The notes under the pieces were generated by a model, which was given only the letters and a program-made list of their open reading frames with translations, did no database searches and was not told the DNA's origin. A program made the position numbers and the translations under genes. This document shows, piece after piece, positions 9,737 through 19,796 of a DNA stretch of 46,082 nt (positions are counted from its first letter, which is position 1; each line of letters begins with the position of its first letter). Origin of the DNA: Bacteroidaceae bacterium (GTDB taxonomy: Bacteria; Bacteroidota; Bacteroidia; Bacteroidales; Bacteroidaceae); NCBI GenBank assembly GCA_017507385.1, contig JAFWAX010000006.1, positions 1 to 46,082 on the forward strand. The letters are read 5' to 3'.

Positions 9737-9984
9737 CAATACCGCCATTTTTTTCACTAAAAATAACAAGCCACCCCTTAATACACATTGTTAAATGTGA
9801 TTTGTTGACAAGTCGGAAGAGCAGTTTGCGCCAAATCGCAAGATGTACAACATGAAGCGAGTCAAATGAAACAGAGCTCGACATAGTCAATTCACATTCT
9901 TGATTCGTCACACATTCTCCCCACTCCCTCATTCGCCAGCCACGAAAATTCTCTTCGCAGAACAGCTATCGTTCCCTACGTGCT

Positions 9985-10060
9985 CACCGCCTGCATAATA
10001 TTTAAAACACCGTGCTTGAAATATTTCGCAAGCGGTGTTTTAAATATTATGCAGGCGGTG
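9985..10060 (+). repeat. 76-bp nested palindrome, copy 2
   Basis: Same length and layout as the copy at 894. The outer 28-base arms are again perfectly complementary but begin CACCGCCTGCATAATATTT, so the three bases that differ from copy 1 are changed in both arms together. The inner part is TGCTTGAAATATTTCGCAAG. It is preceded at 9971-9984 by the conserved flank GTTCCCTACGTGCT. It lies between the divergent promoters of mdh and the carboxylesterase gene. Confidence 0.9.
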
Positions 10061-10229
10061 AAGATAAATGTACGCATATTTGTTGGGATGAATTTACTTA
10101 ATCTCACGTGAATCGACCACACTAAACCTTACTTCACCAAACTGACGTAATTTCCCGCTTTTATAGATAGGAAAAGAGAATAGTTTTTAACTTTGCCGAA
10201 AAAACACTGAAATTTCGCAAAGAATGTGT

Positions 10230-10237
10230 TATCTTTG
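10230..10237 (+). promoter_or_regulatory. -7 element of the carboxylesterase gene
   Basis: TATCTTTG, a full match to the Bacteroidetes -7 element, 35 bases before the chosen ATG. No good -33 element is seen at the expected distance. Its position inside the upstream end of the open frame (10224) argues for the ATG at 10272 as the true start. Confidence 0.55.
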
Positions 10238-10271
10238 CAAAAAGATAAACACCTATTATAAAAAAACATCA

Positions 10272-11834
10272 ATGACAAAATTAAGACTGATTATGGCAAT
10301 GGCAGTCCTATGGGGTGCCGTTGTGTGCATGGGACAGAAGTCCGATCCGATGGTGGTCAGCACAACATCCGGACTCGTGAAAGGGATTGACCAAGAAGGA
10401 ACAATGGCTTGGCTGGGCATTCCATACGCGAAAGTGGAGCGTTTCATGCCTCCTTTGCCTGTAGAGAAATGGCAAGGCGTGAGAGTGTGCGACCACTGGG
10501 GGCCACAAGCCATGCAACAAACCAACCGCGAGATGTCGGAAGCGGAAATGTCTGAAAAAAACTCATGCGTACTCAATGTGTGGAGCACTGACAAAAAAGG
10601 CAAGAAGCCTGTCATGGTGTGGCTGCACGGCGGAGGCTTTGACTCTGGCACTTCCGCATGGGATCCCGGCATGGCGTTGGCTAAGAAAGATGTCGTGGTT
10701 GTCAGCGTGAATCACCGCCTGAACATTCTCGGATTCTTAGACCTGTCCACTTGCGGAGAAGCTTACAGACAATCGGGAAATGTAGGCATGCTTGACGTTG
10801 TGGCGGCACTGGAATGGGTGCGTGACAACATCAAGAAGTTTGGCGGCGACCCCAAGAACGTGACCATCTTTGGCGAATCTGGCGGCGGTGGGAAAGTAGG
10901 CACTTTGCTCTGCATGCCATCAGCCAAGGGGCTTTTCCACAAGGCTATCATCATGAGCGGAACCATTCTCAACGTAAACACGAAAGCCATGACCGAGGAA
11001 CTGGGCGAGGCCGTGCTAAAGGAACTGGGCATAGAGAAGAAAGACGTGGATAAGATCAAGGATGTGCCTTACAAGGAGCTCTATGCAGCCGGACAGCGCG
11101 CAATGGCAGCCAGCATCGGCACACGTCGGCCTGGAACTCCGATGATGTGGGGATTTGGTCCGACGCCAGACGGAGAAGTACTGCTACAACAGCCTTTCCA
11201 ACCCGGATTTGCCGACATATCAGCGAAAGTACCCATCCTAATTGGCACAACATTTAACGAATTGCAACGTCTGGCATACGGACAGCCCATGACTCAGGAA
11301 GAGGCTCGGGCGCAACTGACACGCACATTTGGCGACGAAACCGAATCCTATATCAACGCATTTGCCGAAGCTTATCCAGACCATACGCCACAAGACCTTG
11401 TGAGCATCGACTGGCTGTTCCGCCCCAAGACCATCATCACGGCAGATGAGATTGGCGGAAAGCGCAAGGCGGACACCTATATGTATATGTTCACTTGGAA
11501 ATCTCCTCAGAATCAAGGTTCCGTGCATGGCGCAGAACTAAAATTCTGCTTCAACCGCCTGCATCACCAGCACAGCGACGTACCCAACCCTACAGAAAAG
11601 GACTTCCTGCTGGCAACCCTGATGAGTGATTCATGGGCTCAATTTGCCCACACTGGCAATCCGGACACAGAAGGGCTCCCCTATTGGCAGCCCTACACTG
11701 CAGAAAATGGAGAAATGATGATTTTCGACTATAACTGCCGAATCCTCCACAACCCCGACCGAAAGCTGGAAGAAATCATTAACAGGCATTGTTTCAAGCA
11801 GCTGGATGAATTCAGAAAGAAATCACAAAAATAA
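10272..11834 (+). CDS. Secreted type B carboxylesterase
   Basis: Alpha/beta-hydrolase of the carboxylesterase type B family, hydrolysing carboxylic esters, probably in the periplasm. The chosen start gives MTKLRLIMAMAVLWGAVVCMG, a plausible signal peptide. Visible: oxyanion loop HGGGF (residues 119-123), nucleophile elbow GESGGGG with Ser203 (GESAGG is usual, so the third position is Gly instead of Ala), a likely acidic residue in GTTFNE and the catalytic histidine in VHGAEL. 520 residues, normal for the family. It is transcribed alone, closed by a strong terminator. Members of this family in gut Bacteroidales are sometimes xylan or feruloyl esterases, but nothing here fixes the substrate. 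Confidence 0.88.
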   Translation: MTKLRLIMAMAVLWGAVVCMGQKSDPMVVSTTSGLVKGIDQEGTMAWLGIPYAKVERFMPPLPVEKWQGVRVCDHWGPQAMQQTNREMSEAEMSEKNSCVLNVWSTDKKGKKPVMVWLHGGGFDSGTSAWDPGMALAKKDVVVVSVNHRLNILGFLDLSTCGEAYRQSGNVGMLDVVAALEWVRDNIKKFGGDPKNVTIFGESGGGGKVGTLLCMPSAKGLFHKAIIMSGTILNVNTKAMTEELGEAVLKELGIEKKDVDKIKDVPYKELYAAGQRAMAASIGTRRPGTPMMWGFGPTPDGEVLLQQPFQPGFADISAKVPILIGTTFNELQRLAYGQPMTQEEARAQLTRTFGDETESYINAFAEAYPDHTPQDLVSIDWLFRPKTIITADEIGGKRKADTYMYMFTWKSPQNQGSVHGAELKFCFNRLHHQHSDVPNPTEKDFLLATLMSDSWAQFAHTGNPDTEGLPYWQPYTAENGEMMIFDYNCRILHNPDRKLEEIINRHCFKQLDEFRKKSQK

Positions 11835-11838
11835 AGGT

Positions 11839-11891
11839 AAAAAGCGAAAGTTACTTGCCATTCAAAGCAAACAACTTTCGCTTTTTATTTT
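11839..11891. terminator. Bidirectional terminator between carboxylesterase and nitrilase genes
   Basis: AAAAAGCGAAAGTT (11839-11852) pairs with AACTTTCGCTTTTT (11873-11886) around a 20-base loop. A run of T follows on the plus strand and a run of A precedes it, so it can serve both convergent genes. Confidence 0.8.
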
Positions 11892-11903
11892 TCCCTTCCA
11901 TTT

Positions 11904-12653
11904 TCAATCAGCATCTTTCAGCACAGGGAATTTCCGTCTGAATTCACGAAGTTTTGCCTGATCAAGCTCTACCGTAATCACAGACTCCTCACCTAACGGG
12001 CAAGCTGCCGCAGTATTTCCAAAAGGGTCAATGAACTGCGTTCCTCCACTGTAATGGCAAGTATCATCATCTCCTGTGCGATTGACTCCTGCCACATAGC
12101 ACTGATTTTCAATGGCACGAGCATGGAGCAGAGTGTTCCAGACGGCAAGACGTGATGTCGGCCATGAAGCCACATAGATGGCGCAATCGTAAGGAATCTT
12201 CTCATTGTTACGAGAAAAAACCGGGAAACGGAGGTCATAGCACACTTGCAGAAGGAAACGAACGCCACGGAATTCCACCACCTTACGCGCATCGCCAGGA
12301 ACATAATGCCGATGCTCGTCACCGTAAGTAAACAGATGGCGCTTGTCGTAGGCTGCCACATGTCCGTTAGGCTTAACAAAGTAGCAGCGATTGAAATAGC
12401 TGCCCCCTTCCTCCGTCGCCACACTTCCGCAGATAGCGGCATTCAGCTCTTGCGCCATCCGCTGCATCCAAGCAAGAGTGGAGTCATCGGCTTCCGCTAC
12501 CCCTTGCGGCTCAGCGGCAAAACCCGTCGAGAACATCTCTGGAAGCACATAAAGGTCGCTCTTATCAAGCTCCCGAAGCCAACCTTCTAATTTCTGCTGA
12601 TTGGCAGCGGGATTTCCCCACACAATGTCTGGTTGCAAAAGTGATATAGTCAT
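11904..12653 (-). CDS. Nitrilase-family amidase (omega-amidase-like)
   Basis: Cytoplasmic carbon-nitrogen hydrolase. The catalytic triad is visible: Glu39 in LPEMFSTGF, Lys104 in YDKRHLF and Cys138 in QVCYDLRFP. This pattern fits the YafV/Nit2 subgroup, which hydrolyses omega-amides such as alpha-ketoglutaramate left by glutamine transaminases; the exact substrate is inferred. The frame opens at 12680 inside the preceding gene; the ATG at 12653 gives MTISLLQPDIVWGNP, the normal N-terminus, and lies 5 bases after the upstream stop. The gene probably shares a transcript with the broken yfhO-like gene. Confidence 0.87.
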   Translation of the reverse strand: MTISLLQPDIVWGNPAANQQKLEGWLRELDKSDLYVLPEMFSTGFAAEPQGVAEADDSTLAWMQRMAQELNAAICGSVATEEGGSYFNRCYFVKPNGHVAAYDKRHLFTYGDEHRHYVPGDARKVVEFRGVRFLLQVCYDLRFPVFSRNNEKIPYDCAIYVASWPTSRLAVWNTLLHARAIENQCYVAGVNRTGDDDTCHYSGGTQFIDPFGNTAAACPLGEESVITVELDQAKLREFRRKFPVLKDAD

Positions 12654-12658
12654 AATTC

Positions 12659-15214
12659 TTATTTTCTCTTGATGCTCCAAACGATGGCAGCCACAATGAG
12701 CAGCGCAAGCACACCTAATGCCACATAAGCAATTGTTTCCGTTGTCTGAATACTTTGAGGCTTGAACTCGAACACGACCTCATGCTTTCCTGCTGGCACA
12801 TTGATAGCACGAAGCACGTAGTTGGCACGTCCCACCTCTACAGGCTGTCCATCAACAGCGGCTGTCCATCCCGGATAATATACTTCAGAGAAGACCACCA
12901 AGCCGCCTTGTTCGGAATCCACCTCATATTTTGCCTCATTAGCCTCGTAGGATGTAAGTTTTACAATACCAGAACCTTCTGCCTTCAAAAAGCCGAAGTC
13001 ATCCTTTGCCACCACCGCAGTAGTACGGAGATTCTCCTTGCCCAGAGCATCCAGTTCTTCATTCGCATTGGCTACCCACTTTATGTTGGTGACGAACCAG
13101 GCATTGCCCATTGCCGTAGCATTCTCAACAGGGAGTTTCACATTGCCTTTCTCGCCTGCTCCCAGGATAAACCAATGTGTGTTAAGCATATTGATGACAG
13201 GGAAGAGCGAATCCGTGTTGACTGCCGTCAGGTCATAGATGGGGTATGGCGAAAGTTGCTGCTGCATAGCTACCGTATCCATAGGAGCCATGCGAATTGC
13301 CGTATAGACCTTGCTCATTTCAGGAGCAATATGTGCTTCTATCAGTTCCTGATACCGACGCAGCTTAGCTGCATGATATCCACCTATAGAGCTATAGAAA
13401 GCACTCGTGTTGTTGTCATTGAAAGTAGATACTGTGAAATTCAGCACACGGTAGTCTCGTCCTGCACCACTTTTCTCAAGAATGTAAGTGTCTGCATCAG
13501 TCTTCTGAATACGTTCTACGCCACGTGGTGCAACAAACATGTCATCGTTGAGGTAGCGCTTGTTTACCTGCCACATGTCAACAAGACAAATAGCCAAGAG
13601 TATCACGCTCAAGATCGTTATTTTCTTCGGGTCGCCTGCACCCTTCTTGGCATACCACAGCAGAACAAACATGCCCAACAAAATAATGAAGATGCTACGC
13701 CAAGCATCAGCACTCACCATTGCTGCGCGCATATCTGAAATACTGCGGAGAATATTCTGCCCGAAAGCTGCATCGAAGTAGCCCGCTCCAACATATTGCT
13801 GCACAGCAGCTTTATCGTTGGCGTTCACAAGGTCATGGCCTAATCCTGGTGAAACCACATAAATCAGACAGATAACAACAGTGAAGATAGTCGCCACATA
13901 AATCGGTTTCTTCTCAGGTTTCTACACCCAAAGCTTCAATCCCCACAAAGCAATGAAAGGTACAACAAACTCCACGACCACAAGGATACTTGCCACTGTA
14001 CGGAACTTTGAGTACATAGGCACATAATCAATAAAGAAATCGGTGAACGGCATGAAGTTTCTTCCCCAACTCAACAGCAATGTCAGCACACCAGACACAA
14101 TAAGCGCCCACTTGATAGGATGCCTGTTAGGGATAACCATCAGACCCAGAACAAATAGCATGCAGACCAAAGCGCCCAGATAGACAGGTCCGCTGGTGCC
14201 CGGCTGGTCTCCCCAATACTGAGTGAACGCACCATAAATGCCAATCTGGCTCATTTGGGCGTCAGCCTTCTTCATCGCTGTCTTATTCATCGAAAGCGGC
14301 ATGCTTGCCCCGCCTTTCACATTCGGGATGAGGAAAGTCATAGACTCATCAATGCCATAGCTCCAAGCTGTGATGTAGCTGCGCTCCAATCCGCTATCCG
14401 TCTGGTCTTCAGACTTGCCAGGCTTCACCAATTCGCTCTTGCCGCGCATGGTGTCTTTGGAATATTCGTATGTATGGTAGAGATTGCTGGCATTCAGACA
14501 GACGGCAAGCACAGCTGCCACTGCAATGCCTGCTGTAGCCTTGCCAAAAGACAATAATTCTTTCTCCCGGATAGCCTGCACGAGATACGCCACGACCAGC
14601 AGCAGCTCAATGGTCAGGAAGTAATAAGACATCTGCACATGATTTGCCTGCACCTGCAATGTAGCAAAAATGGCTGTTACGATTGTTCCCAACAAGTATT
14701 TCTTCCTGTAACACAGCACCATACCCGCTATGGTAGGCGGAATATATGCCAATGCCATCACCTTCCAGATGTGTCCGGCAGCGATAATAATGAAAAAATA
14801 ACTGCTGAATGCCCACACCACAGCTCCCAGCGCTGCCATCCACTGACGGAAGTCAAATGCTCTTAGCAAGATGTAGAAACCCAACATCGATGCGAAAATG
14901 TACCATACATAGTCAGGAAACCACAGGTGATACGCTTTTTCCACAAATGCCATCGTCTTCACAGAATCGTAAGAAGGGGCTATCTGATAGGTTGGCATAC
15001 CACCAAACAAGCTTGTCACCCAACGCGGCGTTTCTCCATTGTGTGCATCACGGTACTGTTTGATTTCCACATTGATACCATCATTGGCACCGCTATCGTG
15101 CTGCTCCAAGCGGAAGCCCTTGCTCACTGGAGACATGAAATAAACAAACGCAATTGCCGCAAACAAAGCGATGCAATACACGTCTGGCAAAATCTTCTTG
15201 AAATTGAACTTCAT
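12659..15214 (-). pseudogene. YfhO-family membrane protein interrupted by an in-frame amber codon
   Basis: Polytopic membrane protein of the bacterial YfhO family (glycosyltransferase-like topology; relatives act in lipid-linked sugar transfer). Read as one frame it is about 850 residues, the usual length in Bacteroidales. A single TAG at 13922-13924 splits it: the first part ends LKLWV and the same frame continues KPEKKPIYVATIF. The second part has only a GTG (13897) as possible start. The first part (430 residues) holds membrane helices and GGMPTYQIAPSY; the second (412 residues) holds the periplasmic part, with EVYYPGWTAAVDG and a last helix before IKRK. There is no length change, so it is a point nonsense mutation, a sequencing error, or a readthrough site. 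Confidence 0.85.
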
Positions 15215-15243
15215 ATATTAAAGATGTGTTGATTTCGACGGTA

Positions 15244-15275
15244 CAAAGGTACGATTAAGTGAGAGAAAAACCAAA
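15244..15275 (-). promoter_or_regulatory. Promoter of the yfhO-like gene
   Basis: Minus strand: TTTG (15272-15275), 20 bases, TACCTTTG (15244-15251). This is a full match to the Bacteroidetes pattern, 30 bases before the ATG at 15214. The promoter looks intact although the gene is interrupted. Confidence 0.75.
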
Positions 15276-15318
15276 ATATTTTGAGTTTTTCCGAGTACGA
15301 GCACCCTAAAAGCAAGAC

Positions 15319-16119
15319 TTACACCAGCACAGATTCTCCACAACTGAAGGCAAAAAGTCGATTCCCCATCACACGATGGAGCACTTCAAAAGCCACATCG
15401 CCAGTGCAATGACCAGTATAGAACCGCACATGAGGATAGGCTGCCTTCAGCCTCATCGCCAAAGCCATCAGTTCGTCTTCCGACTCACATCCATCCAACA
15501 GATGGAATCCCCCCACCACTGTATGCACAGGCCACGGGCAAGCTTCAAGGATGTTTTCCAAGCCACAGTGTGCACATCCCGTGAAGAGCAAACCATCTAC
15601 ATAGAGTGCCTGTTCATGGCGGAAATCGTCAGGCGCAAGATTTCCATCCACATCCTGCACATAAAGCCGCTGATTTCCTTGCGGCTTGGGGCGACTTGAA
15701 GGAATGCGAGCAATCACTCGGAGTCCTTCTTCCAGTTCGCACGCATGGCCTCCCACATTTATTGTCCGTCCATCCAGTTCACTGGGCCAAGCTGGCGTAA
15801 TACTGTGCAGACACAAGCGCTTAGAGAAAAACGTTCCTGCCAAAGCCTCTGGCGAAACTATAACTTTTGCCCGCTGATTCTTTACCAGAAAATGCTGCAA
15901 TCCCCCAGCATGGTCAGCATGGCCATGAGAGACAAAGACATAGTCCACATTCCCAAGATCAACACCCAACTTTTCCGCATTACGGATAAAAATATCGCTT
16001 GCGCCTGTATCAAGCAGCACACGAAGCCGCTCCGTCTCCAGCAAGACAGAAAGCCCATGTTCCGTCTCCATACGAGGGTCATGCGCCCTATTGTCCGACA
16101 ATACAGTCCATTTCATCAT
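15319..16119 (-). CDS. Metallo-beta-lactamase-fold hydrolase
   Basis: Predicted metal-dependent hydrolase of 266 residues. The metal site SHGHADHAGG (residues about 64-73) is complete; further ligand candidates are in TGCAHCG, GGFHLL and TGHCTG. The arrangement, with FTGCAHCG and VVGGFHLL, matches the group annotated as dihydropterin-methyl-ribofuranosylaminobenzene-phosphate synthase-like (COG1237), which in most bacteria has no proven function. A second ATG follows the first at once, so the start could be 16116. No signal peptide. No clear promoter; TATCTTTA at 16251-16258 on the minus strand is a weak candidate. Bases 16120-16477 hold nothing else that I can support. Confidence 0.85.
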   Translation of the reverse strand: MMKWTVLSDNRAHDPRMETEHGLSVLLETERLRVLLDTGASDIFIRNAEKLGVDLGNVDYVFVSHGHADHAGGLQHFLVKNQRAKVIVSPEALAGTFFSKRLCLHSITPAWPSELDGRTINVGGHACELEEGLRVIARIPSSRPKPQGNQRLYVQDVDGNLAPDDFRHEQALYVDGLLFTGCAHCGLENILEACPWPVHTVVGGFHLLDGCESEDELMALAMRLKAAYPHVRFYTGHCTGDVAFEVLHRVMGNRLFAFSCGESVLV

Positions 16120-16491
16120 ACCATCATCTTTTTTTACATACAGTTCTCATTACGGCGTCACCGCTCCATCAATCTCGTCAATACAATAAAAGTCAACAAG
16201 ATAGCAAGAATCACCTTCTGCACCTTCCCTCATTTTATCGTTTTTCGATATAAAGATAGACAGAATACAAATACCCTGCAACAAACAGCATCGCCATTAA
16301 CATCTTTTAGCACTTGAAGCAGCATTCATGATAGACTGTGTTCAAACATCCATTTCTATTCCACAAAAATCTTAAACACATGAAAAAATGACCATCAAGA
16401 GTTCCGCCGACAAATGCGCTATTATGCACACAATGCTTAAAATAACGTGAGTTCAACCAATTCACATAAAGCATGCAGTTCCCTACATGTC

Positions 16492-16567
16492 CACCGTGGG
16501 CATAATATTTTAAACACCGCCTACGAAATATTTCAAACACGGTGCTTTAAATATTATGCAGACGGTG
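16492..16567 (+). repeat. 76-bp nested palindrome, copy 3 (decayed)
   Basis: Same length as copies 1 and 2 and the same flank before it (GTTCCCTACATGTC, 16478-16491). The outer arms begin CACCGTGGGCAT and end ATGCAGACGGTG, so they no longer match perfectly, and the inner arm is ACGAAATATTTCAAA. It lies about 150 bases upstream of gltX. Confidence 0.85.
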
Positions 16568-16695
16568 GAAGCTATAGAAGACTATAATGGAAGAAAAGCA
16601 CTCCGCAATTGTGTTTTTTACACACTTATTAAACCAATTTTACACTGTCGGGGAATATAGCAAGTCTTTTTTCACACACTTACTCAAAATTTTCG

Positions 16696-16703
16696 TATCT
16701 TTG
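16696..16703 (+). promoter_or_regulatory. -7 element of gltX
   Basis: TATCTTTG, a full match to the Bacteroidetes -7 element, 15 bases before the first ATG of gltX. The -33 side is only T-rich. It lies inside the upstream extension of the frame, which rules out starts before 16719. Confidence 0.55.
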
Positions 16704-16718
16704 TCACCTCAAAACAAA

Positions 16719-18287
16719 ATGATTATGACAGAAAGAAAAGTTAGGGTGCGCTTTGCGCCCAGTCCGACAGGACCTCTCCACATAGGCGGTGTGCGCACTG
16801 CCCTCTACAATTACCTCTTCGCCAAGCAGCATGGAGGTGAACTGATTTTCCGTATCGAAGACACAGATTCCACTCGTTTCGTGCCAGGAGCAGAAGAGTA
16901 CATCATCGAGGCTTTCAACTGGCTGGGCATCCAATTTGACGAGGGCGTCTCTTTCGGAGGCGAGCATGGACCCTATCGCCAGAGCGAACGAAGAGACATC
17001 TACAAGAAATACGTGCAGGTGCTGCTCGATGCCAACAAGGCTTACTATGCCTTCGACACTCCCGAAGAACTGAACAAGAAGCGCGAAGAAGTGGAAAACT
17101 TCCAGTACGACGCTTCCACACGCGGCCAGATGCGCAACTCGCTCACCCTCTCCAAAGAAGAAGTCGAAAGAATCATTGCCAACGGCGAGCAGTATGTGGT
17201 GCGTTTCAAGATTGAGCCAGGAAGAGATGTGCTGGTGGACGACCTCATCCGCGGCGAAGTGAAAATCAACTCTTCCATCCTCGACGACAAGGTGCTCTAC
17301 AAGAGCGCAGACGAACTGCCCACCTACCATTTGGCAAACATAGTGGATGACCACCTGATGGAAGTCACCCACGTCATCCGTGGCGAAGAATGGCTGCCAT
17401 CTGCCCCACTCCATGTGCTGCTCTACGAAGCATTCGGATGGACCGACACCATGCCACGCTTTGCCCACCTGCCACTGCTCCTGAAGCCCATCGGAAACGG
17501 CAAGCTCTCAAAGCGCGACGGCGACAAGCTCGGATTCCCCGTATTCCCACTCGAATGGCACGACCCCAAGAGCGGCGAAATCAGTTCCGGCTACCGCGAA
17601 AAAGGCTATCTGCCCGAAGCAGTAGTGAACTTCCTTGCTCTTCTGGGATGGAATCCAGGCAACGACCAGGAACTGATGACACTGGACGAAATGGTGAAGC
17701 TGTTCGACTTGTCCAAGTGCTCAAAAAATGGCGCGAAATTCGACTATGTAAAAGCCGCATGGTTCAATCACCAATACCTGATTCAGCGTCCTGACACCGA
17801 CTGGTGTCCAGCTTTCGACAAAGTGCTGAAGGAGAATGGCATCGATGCTACTCCAGAACAGGAGGCAGAAGTCGTAAGGATGATGAAACTGAAAGTCATC
17901 GAATACACAGATGGACAAGGGAACAAGAAAAAACGCAACATTTCTTTTCCAAGCGACTTATGGCCACTCACCCAATTCTTCTTTGTGGCTCCTGCTGAGT
18001 TTGACAAGGAGAACGACAAATTCATTCGCAAGAACTGGAAGGAGAACACTGCTGACGAAATGCAGCAGATGATGACAGTGCTGGAAGGCATTGCAGACTG
18101 GAGCGCAGAAGGACAGAAAGCCATTATTGACCCATGGACAGAAACCACAGGCATCAAGCCTTGGAACGCATGGCGTGTGGCACTCGTCGGAACAGGACAA
18201 GGCCCCGACATGTATGAACTTTCAGCTTTCTTAGGCAAGGAAGAAGTCATCAAGCGCATGAAGTTTGCCATCGAGAAACTGGGATAA
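16719..18287 (+). CDS. gltX: Glutamyl-tRNA synthetase
   Basis: Class I aminoacyl-tRNA synthetase that charges tRNA-Glu in the cytoplasm. Visible: the HIGH-type motif in [20 protein letters not shown] near the N-terminus, the anticodon-domain helices, and the KMSKS-type loop GKLSKRDG near residue 260. About 522 residues, normal. The frame runs open upstream to 16587, but the promoter element at 16696 and the start [14 protein letters not shown] place the start at 16719 or 16725. It is followed after 13 bases by waaA, so the two are probably one transcript. Confidence 0.95.
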   Translation: MIMTERKVRVRFAPSPTGPLHIGGVRTALYNYLFAKQHGGELIFRIEDTDSTRFVPGAEEYIIEAFNWLGIQFDEGVSFGGEHGPYRQSERRDIYKKYVQVLLDANKAYYAFDTPEELNKKREEVENFQYDASTRGQMRNSLTLSKEEVERIIANGEQYVVRFKIEPGRDVLVDDLIRGEVKINSSILDDKVLYKSADELPTYHLANIVDDHLMEVTHVIRGEEWLPSAPLHVLLYEAFGWTDTMPRFAHLPLLLKPIGNGKLSKRDGDKLGFPVFPLEWHDPKSGEISSGYREKGYLPEAVVNFLALLGWNPGNDQELMTLDEMVKLFDLSKCSKNGAKFDYVKAAWFNHQYLIQRPDTDWCPAFDKVLKENGIDATPEQEAEVVRMMKLKVIEYTDGQGNKKKRNISFPSDLWPLTQFFFVAPAEFDKENDKFIRKNWKENTADEMQQMMTVLEGIADWSAEGQKAIIDPWTETTGIKPWNAWRVALVGTGQGPDMYELSAFLGKEEVIKRMKFAIEKLG

Positions 18288-18300
18288 AAATTGCAGCATA

Positions 18301-19563
18301 ATGATCTATACACTTGGCATTTATCTATACGCATTCGCAGCCATCATCGCTTCCTTCTTCAGCAAGAAAATACGGAAACGAGTCTATGGCATCGGGCAGA
18401 CATTCAGGCTGCTGCATCGACACATCAAGCCAACCGACAGAGTAGCATGGTTTCATGCAGCATCACTTGGAGAGTTTGAGCAAGGGCGTCCACTCATGGA
18501 ACGCCTCCGTATAGAGCGCCCTGAATACAAAATACTGCTCACATTCTTCTCGCCTTCGGGCTATGAAGTGAGAAAAGACTACGAAGGTGCAGACTTGGTA
18601 TGCTACATCCCCTTCGACACATTAGGAAACGTGTCCTCGTTCATCCGTCTGGCTCATCCCGAAATAGCCATCTTCATCAAGTATGAGTTTTGGACCAACT
18701 TCCTCAAAGCCCTGCGCAAACGAGGAACAAAAGTGTACAGCATCAGCAGCATCTTCCGAGCAGACCAGCACTTCTTCAAGTGGTATGGCTCGCTGACAGC
18801 CATCAGGCAATTCGACCATCTGTTCGTACAGAACCAACTTTCAAAAGATCTGCTTGCCGCACATGGCATCACAAACACAACGGTTGTCGGCGACACAAGA
18901 CTCGACCGCGTCATCGCCATCAGAAACGCAGCTGCCCCCCTGCCATTAGTAGAGCAATTTGCAGAAAAATCTCCCTGTTTCATCGCTGGCTCATCATGGG
19001 GACCAGACGAAGAAATCTACATCCCCTATTTTGCCCAGCACAAAGACTGGAGACTCATCATCGCCCCTCATGTCATCAGCGAGACACACCTCAAAGACAT
19101 AGAGAAACTCTTGGCCGAAAACGGATTCAAATCTTTGAGATACACAGAAATAGAGGACAACCCCCACATTCTTGCGTTCCAAAGAAATGACACTGCAGAA
19201 AAAGGACTCGCCCTGATAGTCAACTGCTTCGGCAAACTGTCATCCATCTACCGATACGGCAAGGTAGCGCTCGTCGGAGGCGGTTTTGGCGTCGGCATAC
19301 ACAACGTGCCAGAAGCTGCGGTTTACGGCATTCCCGTACTCTTCGGCCCTAACAACCAGAAATTCCGCGAAGCACAGGCACTCAAAGCATGTGGAGGCTC
19401 ATTCGAGTATCAAGACGAACAGACATTTGCCAACATCATGGACCGATTCATCCAATCGCCCCAAGCACTCCAACGGGCAGGAGAAGCAGCAGGCAACTAC
19501 ATCAACAGCAATGCCGGTGCAACCGAAAAATGCTTCAAAGATATTTTTGGGGAAGTTAAGTAG
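18301..19563 (+). CDS. waaA: Kdo transferase (3-deoxy-D-manno-octulosonic acid transferase)
   Basis: GT30-family glycosyltransferase that adds Kdo to lipid A precursor at the inner membrane, an essential step of lipopolysaccharide synthesis. Visible: an N-terminal membrane segment (residues about 2-20), the catalytic-site motif HAASLGEFEQ with the conserved Glu, IKYEFWTNF, and the C-terminal donor-binding segment VGGGFGVGIHNVPEAAVYG followed by GPNNQKF. 420 residues. The ATG at 18301 is used, 13 bases after gltX. The last 40 bases of this gene are duplicated about 3 kb further on (see the repeat at 22481). Confidence 0.93.
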   Translation: MIYTLGIYLYAFAAIIASFFSKKIRKRVYGIGQTFRLLHRHIKPTDRVAWFHAASLGEFEQGRPLMERLRIERPEYKILLTFFSPSGYEVRKDYEGADLVCYIPFDTLGNVSSFIRLAHPEIAIFIKYEFWTNFLKALRKRGTKVYSISSIFRADQHFFKWYGSLTAIRQFDHLFVQNQLSKDLLAAHGITNTTVVGDTRLDRVIAIRNAAAPLPLVEQFAEKSPCFIAGSSWGPDEEIYIPYFAQHKDWRLIIAPHVISETHLKDIEKLLAENGFKSLRYTEIEDNPHILAFQRNDTAEKGLALIVNCFGKLSSIYRYGKVALVGGGFGVGIHNVPEAAVYGIPVLFGPNNQKFREAQALKACGGSFEYQDEQTFANIMDRFIQSPQALQRAGEAAGNYINSNAGATEKCFKDIFGEVK

Positions 19564-19692
19564 CCAGAAGTCAGAAGTTAAGTAGTTAAGCCGATACTAA
19601 GGGACGGCAAGCCATGTCCGAAAATCCAACAGCACAACATCCGTCCCCTAACTTTCCCTAACTCCTTCTAACTTCCTTTAACTCCTTTCAAA
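19521..19692 (+). repeat. Long direct repeat, copy A (overlaps the end of waaA)
   Basis: 172 bases starting at AACCGAAAAATGCTTC inside waaA and ending at AACTCCTTTCAAA. Copy B at 22481-22646 matches most of it with scattered differences and a short gap. Outside the gene, the unit holds GAAGTTAAGTAGTTAAGCCG on the left and TAACTCCTTCTAACTTCC on the right, which are partly complementary arms. Confidence 0.88.
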
Positions 19693-19722
19693 CTACAACC
19701 ACTTGCAAAACTTTAATATCAA

Positions 19723-19764
19723 GAAAGCGAGACGACACAACAGCATCGTCTCGCTTTTTCTTTT
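19723..19764. terminator. Terminator between waaA and the calcium ATPase
   Basis: AAAGCGAGACGA (19724-19735) pairs with TCGTCTCGCTTT (19746-19757) around a 10-base loop and is followed by TTCTTTT. It serves gltX-waaA, and possibly the convergent ATPase gene too. Confidence 0.82.
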
Positions 19765-19796
19765 CATGTCGAATACAAATCGTTTCACATCGAATC

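Noticed and set aside
13897-13899. Independent second gene starting at GTG after the amber codon
   Set aside because: The frame is continuous with the upstream part, there is no ribosome-site spacing, and the two parts together match one family.
16587-16718. N-terminal extension of gltX
   Set aside because: It contains the promoter element TATCTTTG and the end of the region after the palindrome; the normal protein starts at 16719 or 16725.
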